Part shown: positions 12,377-23,101 of the stretch, in pieces
How the letters are laid out: every line of letters starts with the position of its first letter
Numbering within the stretch: position 1 is the first letter of the stretch
Assembly: GCF_003573695.1 (NCBI RefSeq)
Contig: NC_039368.1
Span: 14,512,360 to 14,576,359 of the forward strand
Origin: Papaver somniferum
Taxonomy: Eukaryota; Streptophyta; Magnoliopsida; Ranunculales; Papaveraceae
Direction of reading: 5' to 3'
Length of the DNA stretch: 64,000 bases
The notes under the pieces: generated by a model
Databases searched by the model: none
Seen by the model: the letters and a program-made list of their open reading frames with translations, nothing else
Told to the model about the DNA's origin: nothing
Made by a program: the position numbers and the translations under genes

Positions 12377-13442
12377 GTTCTAGAGTCGTTTCTCCTTTAA
12401 CCTTTGGTTTTCTTCTTCTAAAACCAGGTTAACGACTTAAATACTTCATTGGGATTGTGAATCTAGCCCGATACTACTTTTATCATAGTTGTGTGATCTG
12501 ATCTTGCATCTTCTATCGTACGAGTACAATCAGATTGATTGGCTTGAGATTAATATCTCTGATAGGCAAGATATAAAAAGTAGTCACAAACATCTTCGTC
12601 TCATTGTTTGTGATTCCGCAACATCTTTTTTCGCTACCATACGATTAAGATTGTTGTGAGGTGATTGATTTATCTAGGCTGTTCTTCGTGAATATAAGAC
12701 CGGATTATCAATTGGTTCCTGTTCACCTTGATTATTATTAAAATACGGAACAAAAACTTTATGGTTTTTCTGTGGGAGACTGATTGATCCTTTGATGGAC
12801 TTTTCTGTATGAGACAGATTTGTTTATTGTCAAAGCCTGCGATTTTGGATCGTAGCAACTCTTAGTTGTGGGTGAGATCAGCTAAGGGAATCAAGTGCGC
12901 AGTATCCTGCTGGGATCAGAGGCGTAGGGAGTACAACTGTACCTTGGATCAGCGGGAGACTGATTGGGGTTCAACTACAGTCCAGTCCGAAGTTAGCTTG
13001 GAGTAGGCTAGTGTTTGTAGAGGCTTAATACAGTGTGTGTTCAATATGGACTAGGTCCCGGGGTTTTTCCGCATTTGCGGTTTCCTCGTTAACAAAATTC
13101 TGGTGTCTGTGTTATTTCTATTTCCGCATTATATTTGTTATAATTGAAATAATACAGGTTGTGCGTTAGTTCAATCAATTGAAGAGTCCGACTTAATGGT
13201 TGTTGATTGATATTGATTGACACTTGGATATTGGTCTTTGGTACCATCCAAGTTATTCCTTGTATTTGATTAGTACTCGCAATTCAGTTTGAGGAAATCA
13301 AATCAAGAGAGAGATATAAACTCGTTGATGTACTTTTAGTTGATTGAGTCTTGTTTATTCTCTTAAAAGTATATTCGAGTTTGTCCACACAGATTGCTAA
13401 GCGAAATATTGGGTGGTGTTGTTAGACCCCCGCTTTTTCAAT

Positions 13443-13454
13443 TGGTATCATAGC
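13443..13454 (+). promoter_or_regulatory. Primer binding site (initiator tRNA-Met type)
   Basis: TGGTATCATAGC lies two bases after the LTR end. It matches the usual plant Copia primer site TGGTATCAGAGC with one change, and marks 11011-13440 as a 5' LTR. Confidence 0.85.
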
Positions 13455-13534
13455 AGGCAAACACATTCAAGACCTTACAAGTATGTGTTTGTAACAATCT
13501 GAGTCTGAGGACAGAATCTCTTACGCATACCAGG

Positions 13535-14722
13535 ATGCCTCCTAAAGCTTTCAACTATGTCAGTTGTCTCGAGAATACCTCAAAGGATTGCTCCTTAGTT
13601 GATTCTTATGAATCCCGAGGTAGGAAGATTGTCTCATCTTGTGTTGATCACTCTTCCTCCAATGAGACATTGGACACAATGGCGAAAGCTGAAATGGAGC
13701 CCACCAGAATCGCAAAAAATTCTACTGAGTTTGATGATATTCATAATCATGATCAACTCATCGATGAATATGAAAAGTCTATTGATCGAGAACGTGTACT
13801 CTATAACATTATCGAGTCCTTCTCTAAGGATGTTGAGAAACTTCTTCAAGAGAATAATCTACAACGTGAAAAGATTTGTGATCTTGAAAAGGTTATCAAA
13901 GAAGGCTCAATTAGAGAAAAACGTTTGATCAATACACATTCATCTGATCTTGACGGACTTCGTGTTGAAAAAGAGAAGCCAGATGCATCACTTTCACTAG
14001 CCCATGAACAGTGTATAACCTTGGAAAAGGAAAAATTTGTCTTAAGGAAAAATTCTTCGGTTCCAACTGTTCCTCTTGACATACTGTACATGAACAAATA
14101 TCCTCCAAAAGAAGATTGTGTCAATAAAAGTTTATATAACTTACAATCTTCTCACAGGGATGTAAAGTTAAAACATACGCCGTATGTTGCGTATTCTCCA
14201 CGAACCTGTACTTCATGTGGAAAAGGGAATCATTATGCTATCAGTTGTTTTTCCAGGAAGAAACAAATTTCTAAACTTCGTAATTTGATTCTTTCCACTG
14301 TCAATGGGGTAAATAGTCAGTCGGCTACTGCAGTGAATCTCATGCTCACAAAACACCATACATCTTATAAAAATGATCTCCTTCCTAAGAATCATTATAG
14401 GACTTCTGTGCATTCTAGTGGTATAAAGTCTTATATTGCTGATGAAAGCATGACCTGTGCTTATAAGAACAACTCTGGTGAATCTAAGTCTAGAGTTTGG
14501 AAACCCATCTCGGAAAATCCTCTTGAACCAATCTCTAGAGGTCCTAGACTCAGTAATCAGAAATCTCCTTCTCTTGAGCTTTCAGGAAGAGCTATGAGAA
14601 ATTTCCCTAAAAATGGAAACTACCATGGGAAGAAAAGAAATGCTGAGATCATATATCTTAGTAGAAATCACAACTACTCTCTCAAAACCTATGGTGAGAC
14701 TATGTCTCCCTCTGCTACCTAG
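13535..14722 (+). CDS. Gag-like protein of element 1, with zinc knuckle
   Basis: An uninterrupted 395-residue ORF starting 94 bp after the primer site. Residues about 70-170 are charged and heptad-like (coiled-coil character, e.g. ESFSKDVEKLLQENNLQREK). A CCHC knuckle C-X2-C-X4-H-X4-C lies at residues 225-238 (Cys225, Cys228, His233, Cys238), followed by a basic, serine-rich C-terminus. The usual N-terminal UBN2-type capsid region is absent, so this corresponds to the C-terminal half of a Sirevirus-like gag. It has no protease motif. The role is probably RNA binding or packaging, with helper proteins supplying the rest. An open frame of this length in an otherwise decayed element suggests recent activity. 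Confidence 0.7.
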   Translation: MPPKAFNYVSCLENTSKDCSLVDSYESRGRKIVSSCVDHSSSNETLDTMAKAEMEPTRIAKNSTEFDDIHNHDQLIDEYEKSIDRERVLYNIIESFSKDVEKLLQENNLQREKICDLEKVIKEGSIREKRLINTHSSDLDGLRVEKEKPDASLSLAHEQCITLEKEKFVLRKNSSVPTVPLDILYMNKYPPKEDCVNKSLYNLQSSHRDVKLKHTPYVAYSPRTCTSCGKGNHYAISCFSRKKQISKLRNLILSTVNGVNSQSATAVNLMLTKHHTSYKNDLLPKNHYRTSVHSSGIKSYIADESMTCAYKNNSGESKSRVWKPISENPLEPISRGPRLSNQKSPSLELSGRAMRNFPKNGNYHGKKRNAEIIYLSRNHNYSLKTYGETMSPSAT

Positions 14723-15066
14723 TAGCAGAAAGTTCCATTCTTGTATCTAACTTGAGAGATACAAGGATGCTGTTTGAGAGATGCTCAAGTAATTAGCTGA
14801 GTTCCATTAGTTTGTATGTTTGATATCTCTTGATGTGAGTTTTTAGTATTTCCTTCCTTCTTCACTGTGACCTTTCTTTTTGGGCTGAATTTTTTTGAAA
14901 GCGACACAGTATGCAGTTTTCCTGGTTGGGTCCATTATTTGGCATATGGCTTACCCCACGAACGTCCATATCTCCTCAAGGAACTCTAGGGTTTCCATCT
15001 AAGGTGTACACTTGAAAATATATATATGTCATATATGTGTTCATTAATCTTCAAGAAACGAACTCA

Positions 15067-15475
15067 ATGAAAACTGTTCCCAAAGAAGAATTTAACCCTA
15101 CTGTAGAGGATGATCTCAAAGGAAGTGATCCTGCTCAAGAGTTTATTCTTAAGAAGATGCTTGAAAGGAAAGAGTATAACTCTTGTGTTGGATAATCTTC
15201 CAAGGATTTAATTCTCGTTGAGAATAAAGTAAAGAACGAACTTGCTGACCTTCAACTGCAGATCAACTAGCTTATTGACGGAAAAGAAAAAAATCCTTAG
15301 TACTCAGAATATCGTGATCAGGAATCAGAAGAAAGATATTCTTGACTGCGTTAAGGCTCGACACTTTGTTCGCATTGTTGATCGAAAAACTAACGTTTTG
15401 ACTCATGAACACGGTGTCTCTACGGTCAACAAAATCAAGGAAATCACTGACTCCTATTTCGATGGACCATCCTAG
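15067..15475 (+). pseudogene. Second ORF of element 1 (helical, broken)
   Basis: From the ATG at 15067 the frame reads KEEFNPTVEDDLKGSDPAQE and so on. It meets a stop near 15193 and another in the following helical stretch (KVKNELADLQLQIN), then shifts frame; the last 77-codon part (15242-15475) ends SYFDGPS. It is charged and probably coiled-coil. It occupies the place where the related elements at 39.7 and 47.5 kb carry a different ORF. No known domain recognised. Confidence 0.45.
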
Positions 15476-16009
15476 AGGTATGAAATCATCAAGGAAAACT
15501 GAGTTTTATTTGTTGCCTAGTATGTCTTCTTTTTGGTTTAGTTGGAAGAATAACTAGTGCTTTGAATAGCAATGATTGTGACTACACAAAGCTATTATTT
15601 TTCATCTTCTTGTTCTTTTTTAGGTTTATTTGGTTTAAATTCTAAAAATATTTAGAGGATGATGGTTTGCAGTATTTAATCTTTATGATTTGTTATATTG
15701 CAATTTGTTATGGGATATTGGTGTTTACGTCCGTAAACTATGTTGTCCCATATTTTGTCAAAAGTAAAGTCGTTCATGATCGGTATTCATGTATTGATTT
15801 AAAGATGAATATACTTTTGACATATACAAAAGTTAAGCCTATATTGTCAATTCTTTGATGGAAGATAGGTTAAAATCTTTTGCGTACAAGGATTATGTTT
15901 ATTAAATTTTTTTATGGAAATAGTGATGGAAGATAGAATGACTCCTTGTGTATTCCACTATATTGATCTTCACTGATCCATATTTTATGTAATACTGTGA
16001 GGCTCTGTA

Positions 16010-16378
16010 ATGTGTCTTATGTTGAGCACGATACAACCAAGTTGATTAATTTTTGATTACCTGCGTTGGTTGTTCCGTAAGGTACTTTATGTTTGAGCAT
16101 TCTTGAACTAAATTAATCATCTTGTTTGGTTATTTAGTTATTGCTCCATAAGTCTTTTTATGTCGAGCAAAACAAATGACAATTAAATTGATTACTTTTG
16201 TAATTAGTTTGGTTGTGTATTACAATTAGATTAATTATGGGTTCTCTTGTATTAATCTAGCTGAGCATTTTCATACTCCGTAATATTCCTCTTATGTTGA
16301 GTATATGAACGACTATCTTATTCATTTTCTAATGGTTATGTTAGTCGTATGCTCCGTAAGTTCTCTTATGTCGAGTAT
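16010..16378 (+). repeat. Array of five stem-loops with matched stem changes
   Basis: Five units of the form N-CTCCGTAAG...CTTATGTTGAG-N' at about 16010-16029, 16071-16100, 16141-16170, 16273-16304 and 16348-16378. The stem pairs CTC with GAG and CGTAAG with CTTATG, with a small bulge. Outer bases differ between units but stay paired: TTGCTC/GAGCAA, ATACTC/GAGTAT and TATGCTC/GAGTATA (one G-U). Confidence 0.7.
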
Positions 16379-17218
16379 AATCAATTAAGTTGATCACTTT
16401 TGTGTTTAATTTGATTTCGTATTCCGATTAAATTAATCATGGGTTTACTTGTGATTAATTTGATTGAGTTTTTGGATATAGAAAATCATTCTCATGGTTT
16501 TTGGTGTCCAATCAAAATTCTTCTTTTCTTTTGAAACTAAGGTCGCTCTTGTTGTTCCCTTGGGAATGACATCAAATGGGGGAGAGTTCTTTTGAACTTG
16601 TAATTAATGGTCATATCTTGAGGGGTGTGCGGCTGTGGAATTTTAGAGGGGTTATCTTGTATCTTTAAACTCCTTGATGAATGCATTTAGCTTCGGCTTT
16701 ATGATTGCATCTAAATTAGTTGGTATGTATTTTTTTTCTTTTTGTCATGAAATGTCTCTCTCGGAAATTTCAATATGATCCCGTTCTTGTACCTTTGCCA
16801 ATTGTATTGACAAAAGGGGGGAGAACTAATATGTAGTTCACACCACAAATACATATGGTTTTCGGATCATTGTGTAAGGGGGAGTGGTTTCCATGTGAGA
16901 TTGAGTATTGACTAAGGGGGGGTGATACATATCACCATAGTATTATTGTTGAAGTTGTGATACAATTGGACTTTGACGTTGTGTAATAATACTATGACCC
17001 TGTATAACAATGACCGAGAAATATGTTTTCTCATTGTTATATCTACGGATCTTCAAAAGCGATGATGCTAAACTTACAACCTTTGGGATCATTGGAGTAC
17101 TTGGAAGTGACAAAGATTTCGAGGAATGTTGAAGATTAGACATGTGGAATATGATCTACTAAGTTTCTTTATCTTTTTTGTATTCTATATGTATTGATAG
17201 TTTTTTTACTAAAATTGA

Positions 17219-17231
17219 CAAAGAGGGAGAT
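17219..17231 (+). promoter_or_regulatory. Polypurine tract of element 1
   Basis: AAAGAGGGAGATT directly precedes the 3' LTR start TGTTAGAGC at 17232, the expected place for plus-strand priming. Confidence 0.75.
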
Positions 17232-19652
17232 TGTTAGAGCATTGCTCGGTCGAACTCGCATGCGGTTGCTATCTCAAGCATGTTTGTCAATGTTAGTGAT
17301 CAAAACTATAAGTCTTAATTTCTAGTCTATTGTAGCTAAGTCTTGGACTAGGATAGAAAGTATAGTTGAGCTTAAGGACTTCATGGAGATTCATCATACA
17401 AGTAGAAGAACTACTCAAGGAACCGGTGGAACTTCTCGACAAAAAGGTATGTGAATACTTGAACTTATCTATCGCTCAAAAGTTTATCTACTCTATCTCC
17501 TACTCTTTGAGACAAGAAGTCGTATGCTATATAGATAGAGTTGGATTATACACATTTGGTATTTCGAGCCGAGTATACATCGCCTATCTATATCTCGAAA
17601 TATGTATTGGTAAGATTTTCGCTTCGATCCAGTTTATCTTTACCATGTGACGAAAGTCATGATATTTTTCAATCATCTTAAAAATTGCTTTGACGAGAAA
17701 TGGTGTAACAACTATATAACGTCCTCTAAGAATGTTTCAATGATTTAAATGAGAGTTTAGATTACATAACCAATAGTGGACATAAGCATTGTTGTGGAAA
17801 CACATTTATGTATAAGTCCTATTCTTTGAACCAAAGTTTGCGAACTTTGTTGATCAAGAGAACCGGAAGAATGGCGTGAGCCAAGCCCGCGAACTGCCGA
17901 AGTTCGCAAACCCAAGAATTTCTACTGGAGTTGACAAATTACTTGTGTGAAGCTAAGTCCACGAACCGGCGAAGTTCTCATACCCGAGAATTTCTGCTGG
18001 AGTTTGTAAACTCTGCCCGGTAACTTAAGTCCGCGAACCTAGTCTGCGAACTTGAGAAGGTTATATATCTGAAGATGATTTCTGAACTTAAACTTAAAAA
18101 TACTAAGGAATGCAGTTTGCAAACCGTGTTTATAAAAGTTCATGAACCGATTCAAGTGAATCAAATTATCTTTGCTTCAATTGTGTCTTATGTAATACAT
18201 AAGATTTCCTTGCAATTGAACAACTCTCTAACTAGTTCATTTGAAGTCATTTGAACTAGTTATGGTGAAAAACAACATGGTTGATATGAAATGCTCATAT
18301 GCCTAACCATTTGATTAACTATTGTTGAACCAACAAGTGCATACGTTTGGGTACGGTTAACAAACCTAGAAGCGTGCATTGTCAAGTGTATGTAACAAGC
18401 TAAGTTTTCTATCTAACGGTTGAGAAATATTAGCTTGAATCTAAATCAGGTTTTCATCTAATGGTGAATATTGAATGCTTTGTTACTAAGCTAACATTGA
18501 TTGCAAACCCTGATTTGAAAGACTATATAAAGGAGACATCTAGTATTGTGCAAAACTAATCCCCACACTTCACGTGTGATACTAGTTTGCGTGCTAGAGT
18601 TGTTTATCCTTTAACCTTTTGTTTTCTTCTTCTAAAACCAGGTTAACGACTTAAAGACTTCATTGGTATTGTGAAGCCAGACCGATACTACTTTTATCGT
18701 TTTTGTGTGATCTGATCTTGCATCTTCTATCGTACGAGTACAATCAGATTGATTGGCTTGAGATTAATATCTCCTATAGGAAAGATATAAAAAGTAGTCA
18801 CAAACATCTTCGTCTCATTATTTGTGATTCCGCAACATCTTGTTTCGCTACCATACGATTAAGATTGTTGTGAGGTGATTGATTTATCTAGGCTGTTCTT
18901 CGGGAATATATGACCGGATTATCAACTGGTTCCTGTTCACCTTGATTATTATCAAAAGACGGAACAAAAATTTAGGTTTTTCTGTGGGAGACATATTGAT
19001 CCTTTGATAGACTTGTCTGTGTGAGACAGATTTGTTTATTGTCAAAGCCTTCGATTTTGGGTCGTAGAAACTCTTAGTTGTGGGTGAGATCAGCTAAGGG
19101 AATCAAGTGCGCAGTATCCTGCTGGGATCAGAGGCGTAGGGAGTACAACTGTACCTTGGATCAGTGGGAGACTGATTAGGGTTCAACTACAGTCCATTCC
19201 GAAGTTAGCTTGGAGTAGGCTAGTGTCTGTAGCGGCTTAATACAGTGAGTGTTCAATCTGGACTAGATCCTGGGGTTTTTCTGCATTTGCGGTTTCCTCG
19301 TTAAAAAAATTCTGGTGTCCGTGTTATTTTTATTTCCGTATTATATTTGATATAATTGAAATAATACAGGTTGTGCGTTAGTTCAATCAATTGGAGAATC
19401 CGACTTAACGGTTGTTGATTGATATTGATTGACACTTGGATATTGGTCTTTGGTACCATCCAATTTATTCATTGTATTTGATTATTACTCGTAGTTCAGT
19501 TTGAGGAAATCAAATCAAGAGAGAGATATAAACTCATTGATGTAATTTTAATTGATTGAGTCTTGTTGATTCTCTTAAAAGTATATTCGAGTTTGTCCAT
19601 ACAGATTGCTAAGCGAAATATTGGGTGGTGTTGTTAGACCCCCGCTTTTTCA
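17232..19652 (+). repeat. 3' LTR of element 1
   Basis: 2421 bp, aligned with the 5' LTR over its whole length with scattered substitutions and a few indels. The start TGTTAGAGCATTGCTCGG is the family consensus, whereas the 5' LTR start is slightly changed. It ends CTTTTTCA at 19652 and is followed by GTAAA. Confidence 0.9.
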
Positions 19653-20099
19653 GTAAATAACTTGCATGTATACTGAAATTGCATATACATTGAGCCATTG
19701 GATAAATTTCACCACATCCTCTCCAGGTAATTGCTTCAGAGTCCTCAACGAACGGTACTCTTATAGTTTCGGTGGTATGAAAACCCTGTGATTCCATTGG
19801 AGACGAAGGTATGGTTGATGTTACCTTGTTGTTGTGTATCCAGAGGCGTTCCAAAACCATATCATAATTTGGGTATTCTTTGACTATTTAGAACTTTGTA
19901 GTTGCTTGGGATACAACCTATCTATACTTCGAGAGTTATATGTATGTATGCATCTCTCGACTTTCTTTTAGAGTCTTTGATTGTGGTCGCAATGAGAAAT
20001 TTCAACAGTCTTGAGGATCTCGATTAGGATGATGTTACAGTAGGCCGACATCAATCAGTATTTTCTTGATCTCAGCACTTTTGAGATGAGATGCGGTGG
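19653..20099 (-). other. Downstream flank of the Gypsy gag remnant
   Basis: Probably more of the same decayed minus-strand element; an 83-codon minus frame at 19609-19860 starts here and runs into the LTR. No protease or reverse-transcriptase motif is visible. Confidence 0.3.
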
Positions 20100-21130
20100 G
20101 CAGTCCCTAGTCGCACCTTCCTTTGGAAATAGTAGCGTCGATATTGTTTTGGATAAATTCAGGAGAAGTCCTTGCTGAGTTTGATATGTTACTCGTCAGG
20201 TGTTGTCCAAATGTAGTCTTTTCCTTACAGATACGCTTTAGACCATTGCATTTTCTTGTCGGGTAATTGACAAATCTAATATTTTGGATCTTCAGCTTCT
20301 GGAGTAGTTGGTGGGCGTCGGGAAGGGATAGCTTGATGGCGCCATCCCTGATCAATTCCTCTTGTAATTCAATTACTTCATCCATGATACAAGGAAAATC
20401 CAAAAAAGTTAGAGTTTCCCTTGGTTGTTGTTGACGCGGATCCAAGACTGGAGTTTGGACTATCTGAGCTTCATTCAGCCCCCGTGTCATCCAAGATACT
20501 AGTGATGGATCTGGAACGCGAGCAGTTGCTTTCACAGAGCATTTGGGTTTTGGTGGTTTAGGAATTAAAGCTTTTCTTCTTCCTTTTCTCCTTCATTGAC
20601 AGCCCCTGCGGATGGTCGAGTATTGTATTGCATGTTCAGAAGGTGCATGCTCACACGGGTATAATAGGTTTCTTCACTTCTAAAGATCTAGTCCTCTCCA
20701 ATAGAGAGACACACGGTTGTAGCTGAGCCTTATCAGCTTCGCGCAATTCGCAGAAAGTATAAAAGCGCAGGTTTTCCAATAAAGCTCGATAAGGTGGCAT
20801 CATATCATTGATGCATAGTTCCTCCATTTGTAGTTCGTTGACGTTTTAGTCATAACAGTCGAGAGCTTGAATTCTGAATCGCATCACATAATCGTCGGGG
20901 TGTTCGTTACTTTGTTAGAACATTCTTCCCATATCCGAGAATGTGATTTGTTTAGGAAAAATAAATATATCTTATAAAAGGTGTTAACCATCTCACACAC
21001 CATTTAACGATAGTGTAAGGAGAGAGATTGTTATACCAAATGTAAGCTCTTCCTGTAAGAGACTTTGAGAACTCCCTGATGCGTAACATGTGATTATAGT
21101 AATGCTCTCCCAATAACTCTAGGAAGCAGG
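20100..21130 (-). pseudogene. Gypsy (Ty3-type) gag remnant
   Basis: Read on the minus strand from about 21120 it shows the retrotransposon gag signature in pieces: LRIREFSKSLTGRAYIWYNN, then a frame change, DDYVMRFRIQALDCYD, a stop, and INDMMPPYRALLENLRFYTF. The 142-codon tail (20535-20107) contains IMDEVIELQEELIRDGAIKL and continues toward a gag C-terminus. Stops and frame shifts make it non-functional. The order matches PF03732-type gag proteins of plant Gypsy elements, a different superfamily from the flanking Copia-like LTRs. Confidence 0.75.
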
Positions 21131-21139
21131 AAATATATT

Positions 21140-23037
21140 CGCGAGTGTTGTTTTAATTAATTTATGGATCAATTGAAAATTTCCCATGCAAAGGATTTTA
21201 TCACGTGGGAATGTTTCAAACATCATAAAAGAGAAATATTGAATTATCTGATATTTCTGTTCATGGTAGGTTGGCTAACCGGTTCGCAAACCATAGATAT
21301 TTGCGTTTAGAAATACCGGAGGGTTGGCGAACCAGTTCGCAAACCGCAGGTTCAGACAGGAACAGTTCACGAACTCGGATCATGAACCGATGTGAACTGA
21401 TTTATTAAAATTGGTATTATAGGATAGCAGTTGTAGACCCCGGTTCACGAACCGTAGTCAAATGAGTTCGGTAATCTTGTAGGGTAACAAGCACAACGGT
21501 TCATGGACCGTTTTACCAACTCTCTCAGTAGATTTTAGCAGATGCTCAAAGACTTATTTTTTAAATATTGTTTAGCATTTCTAGATCTCACAAACTTCTA
21601 AGACTTTGTTGATCACTCAAGCACTTATGTTTGTTCATCATGATTAAATTCTTAGGTGTTTAAATGAACATCAAGTTTCTTTAGTTCTTTGTAATTCTTT
21701 CCAAAACGAACAATCATTATACACGGTTCCAGAACCGGTTCCTAGTGTATATTCTTTTATTGTATTTTCAAGACCTAAAAGTATTTGCTTGATTCTCAAG
21801 TTATCTTAGCTTGAATACTAAGCAACCCTGGTATTTTAAAACTATAAATAGAGATGCTCTTTCAACTGGGAAAATCAATCCCCAAAACTTGGTGTCCTAG
21901 TTGATTCTAGAGTCTTCCTCCAGAAACCTAGGTTTTCTATGAGAAACATAATTAGACCCACGACTAAAAGACTTCGTTTTGAGGATTCGTGAAGCTAGGT
22001 ACGACTATTTTTATCTTGATAGTTCGTGTATCCTGATCTTGCTTTTATGTTATCGAGGTTTTTGTAATCTCTTTCAGGTAAGATAAACAGTAATCGCAAA
22101 GTTATCTTCGTATTAGACTTTGTGATTCCTTAAGATAGATATCTGAAAACCGATCTTAATTGATCTTTGGAAGATTGTTCTTGAGAGGTGGTTAAAACCT
22201 GGGTTTCTCTTCCGGAGTCGTAAGTTTCGGATTTATGAGGTTTGCTAGCCTTGTCTATTACAAACAGATTTCCTCACTTTGAACTTTGATCCAGACGGAA
22301 TCAAATAGGCTTATCTATTAGAGGCAGATTAATTGGTATCAAAAGTATTCACTTCGGCTGAAGCAAATCTTAGGTTGTAAAGGACGCCAACTAAGGGAAT
22401 CAATTGCATAATGCCTGGTGAGGTTCAAGAGATATAAGGAGAGCAACTTTAACTAAATCGTTTGGTGGGTGAATTCGGTCTCAACTACATTCTAGTCCGA
22501 AGTCTGGTAGTAGGCTAGTGTTTGTAATTGTTTAATACAGTTTGGTGTTCAAATATGGACGAGGTCCCGGGGTTTTTCTGCAGTTGCGGTTTCTTCTTTA
22601 ACAATGTGTTGTGTTTTTCTTTTCCGAATTATATTATTTATCTTTATAATTGGATTTACGCAAGTTGTATATTCAATCTTAGTAGATATATCCATCTAAT
22701 TGTGTTTGATTACGAGACTTGTTCTTGTAGAATTAGTATCTTGAAAGAAAGATAACAAGTTTAATTACTTGGCAGAATTCCGGTTGGATTAATTGGATAC
22801 GACTATATTGATCTTGGATATTGACTTTTGATCTCATCCAAGTACTCTTCTTAAAAATCGGGGTTCACAGACTCCTTATCTATATATATACTAATTGAGA
22901 ACATGTTAGAGATATAAACTCTATATACATATTTTCAAGGATCATTCAGTTGGTCTACTTGCATTTGTATTAGGCTTTGTCCTTACAGGTTTTCCACCGA
23001 AAAATTTGGTGGTGTACATGGAACCCCTACGTTTTCA
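21140..23037 (+). repeat. 5'-truncated 5' LTR of element 2
   Basis: Contains several GGCGAACCAGTTCGCAAACC and GGTTCACGAACC type palindromic motifs at 21280-21500. It ends GGAACCCCTACGTTTTCA at 23037, immediately before a primer site. Confidence 0.75.
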
Positions 23038-23039
23038 AT

Positions 23040-23051
23040 TGGTATCAGAGC
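23040..23051 (+). promoter_or_regulatory. Primer binding site of element 2
   Basis: TGGTATCAGAGC, an exact match to the common plant Copia initiator tRNA-Met site, two bases after the LTR end. Confidence 0.9.
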
Positions 23052-23101
23052 AGGAAAATATTGTTAGACCTAGTAAGTCTATGTTTGAAGCGATCTGTAT
23101 T

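Larger units (their letters stand above)
11011..13440 (+). repeat. 5' LTR of element 1
   Basis: 2430 bp, TG...CA. Near 11600-11850 it carries repeated pieces such as TCCGCGAACT, AAGTTCTC and CCCGAGAATTTCTG. A TATA box sits at 12310-12317, which puts U3 at about 1.3 kb and R plus U5 at about 1.1 kb. The end CCCGCTTTTTCA is followed directly by the primer site. Confidence 0.9.
15500..17231 (+). other. 3' noncoding region of element 1
   Basis: Nearly collinear with 40785-42494 of the next element. It contains a hairpin array (16010-16378) and five purine tracts of the GGGGGAG type (near 16576, 16813, 16874, 16911 and the terminal 17219-17231). No coding content beyond short chance frames. Confidence 0.75.
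11011..19652 (+). mobile_element. Non-autonomous long-LTR Copia (Sirevirus-like) retrotransposon, element 1
   Basis: A complete 8.6-kb element: 5' LTR 11011-13440, internal 13441-17231, 3' LTR 17232-19652. The LTRs (2430 and 2421 bp) start TGTTA and end CTTTTTCA and match closely throughout by eye. The primer site is TGGTATCATAGC and a polypurine tract abuts the 3' LTR. The internal region has a gag-like ORF and a broken second ORF but no protease, integrase, reverse transcriptase or RNase H, so mobilisation would need a helper. The 5-bp flanks are ATAAA (11006-11010) and GTAAA (19653-19657). Long LTRs, this primer site and repeated GGGGGAG tracts fit the Sirevirus (SIRE/Maximus) lineage. Confidence 0.85.

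Noticed and set aside
12670..12858. 62-residue minus-strand ORF repeated at 33999-34187 and 44141-44329
   Set aside because: It recurs only because the LTR recurs; it is antisense to the LTR transcript, lacks any domain, and is disrupted or altered in other LTR copies.
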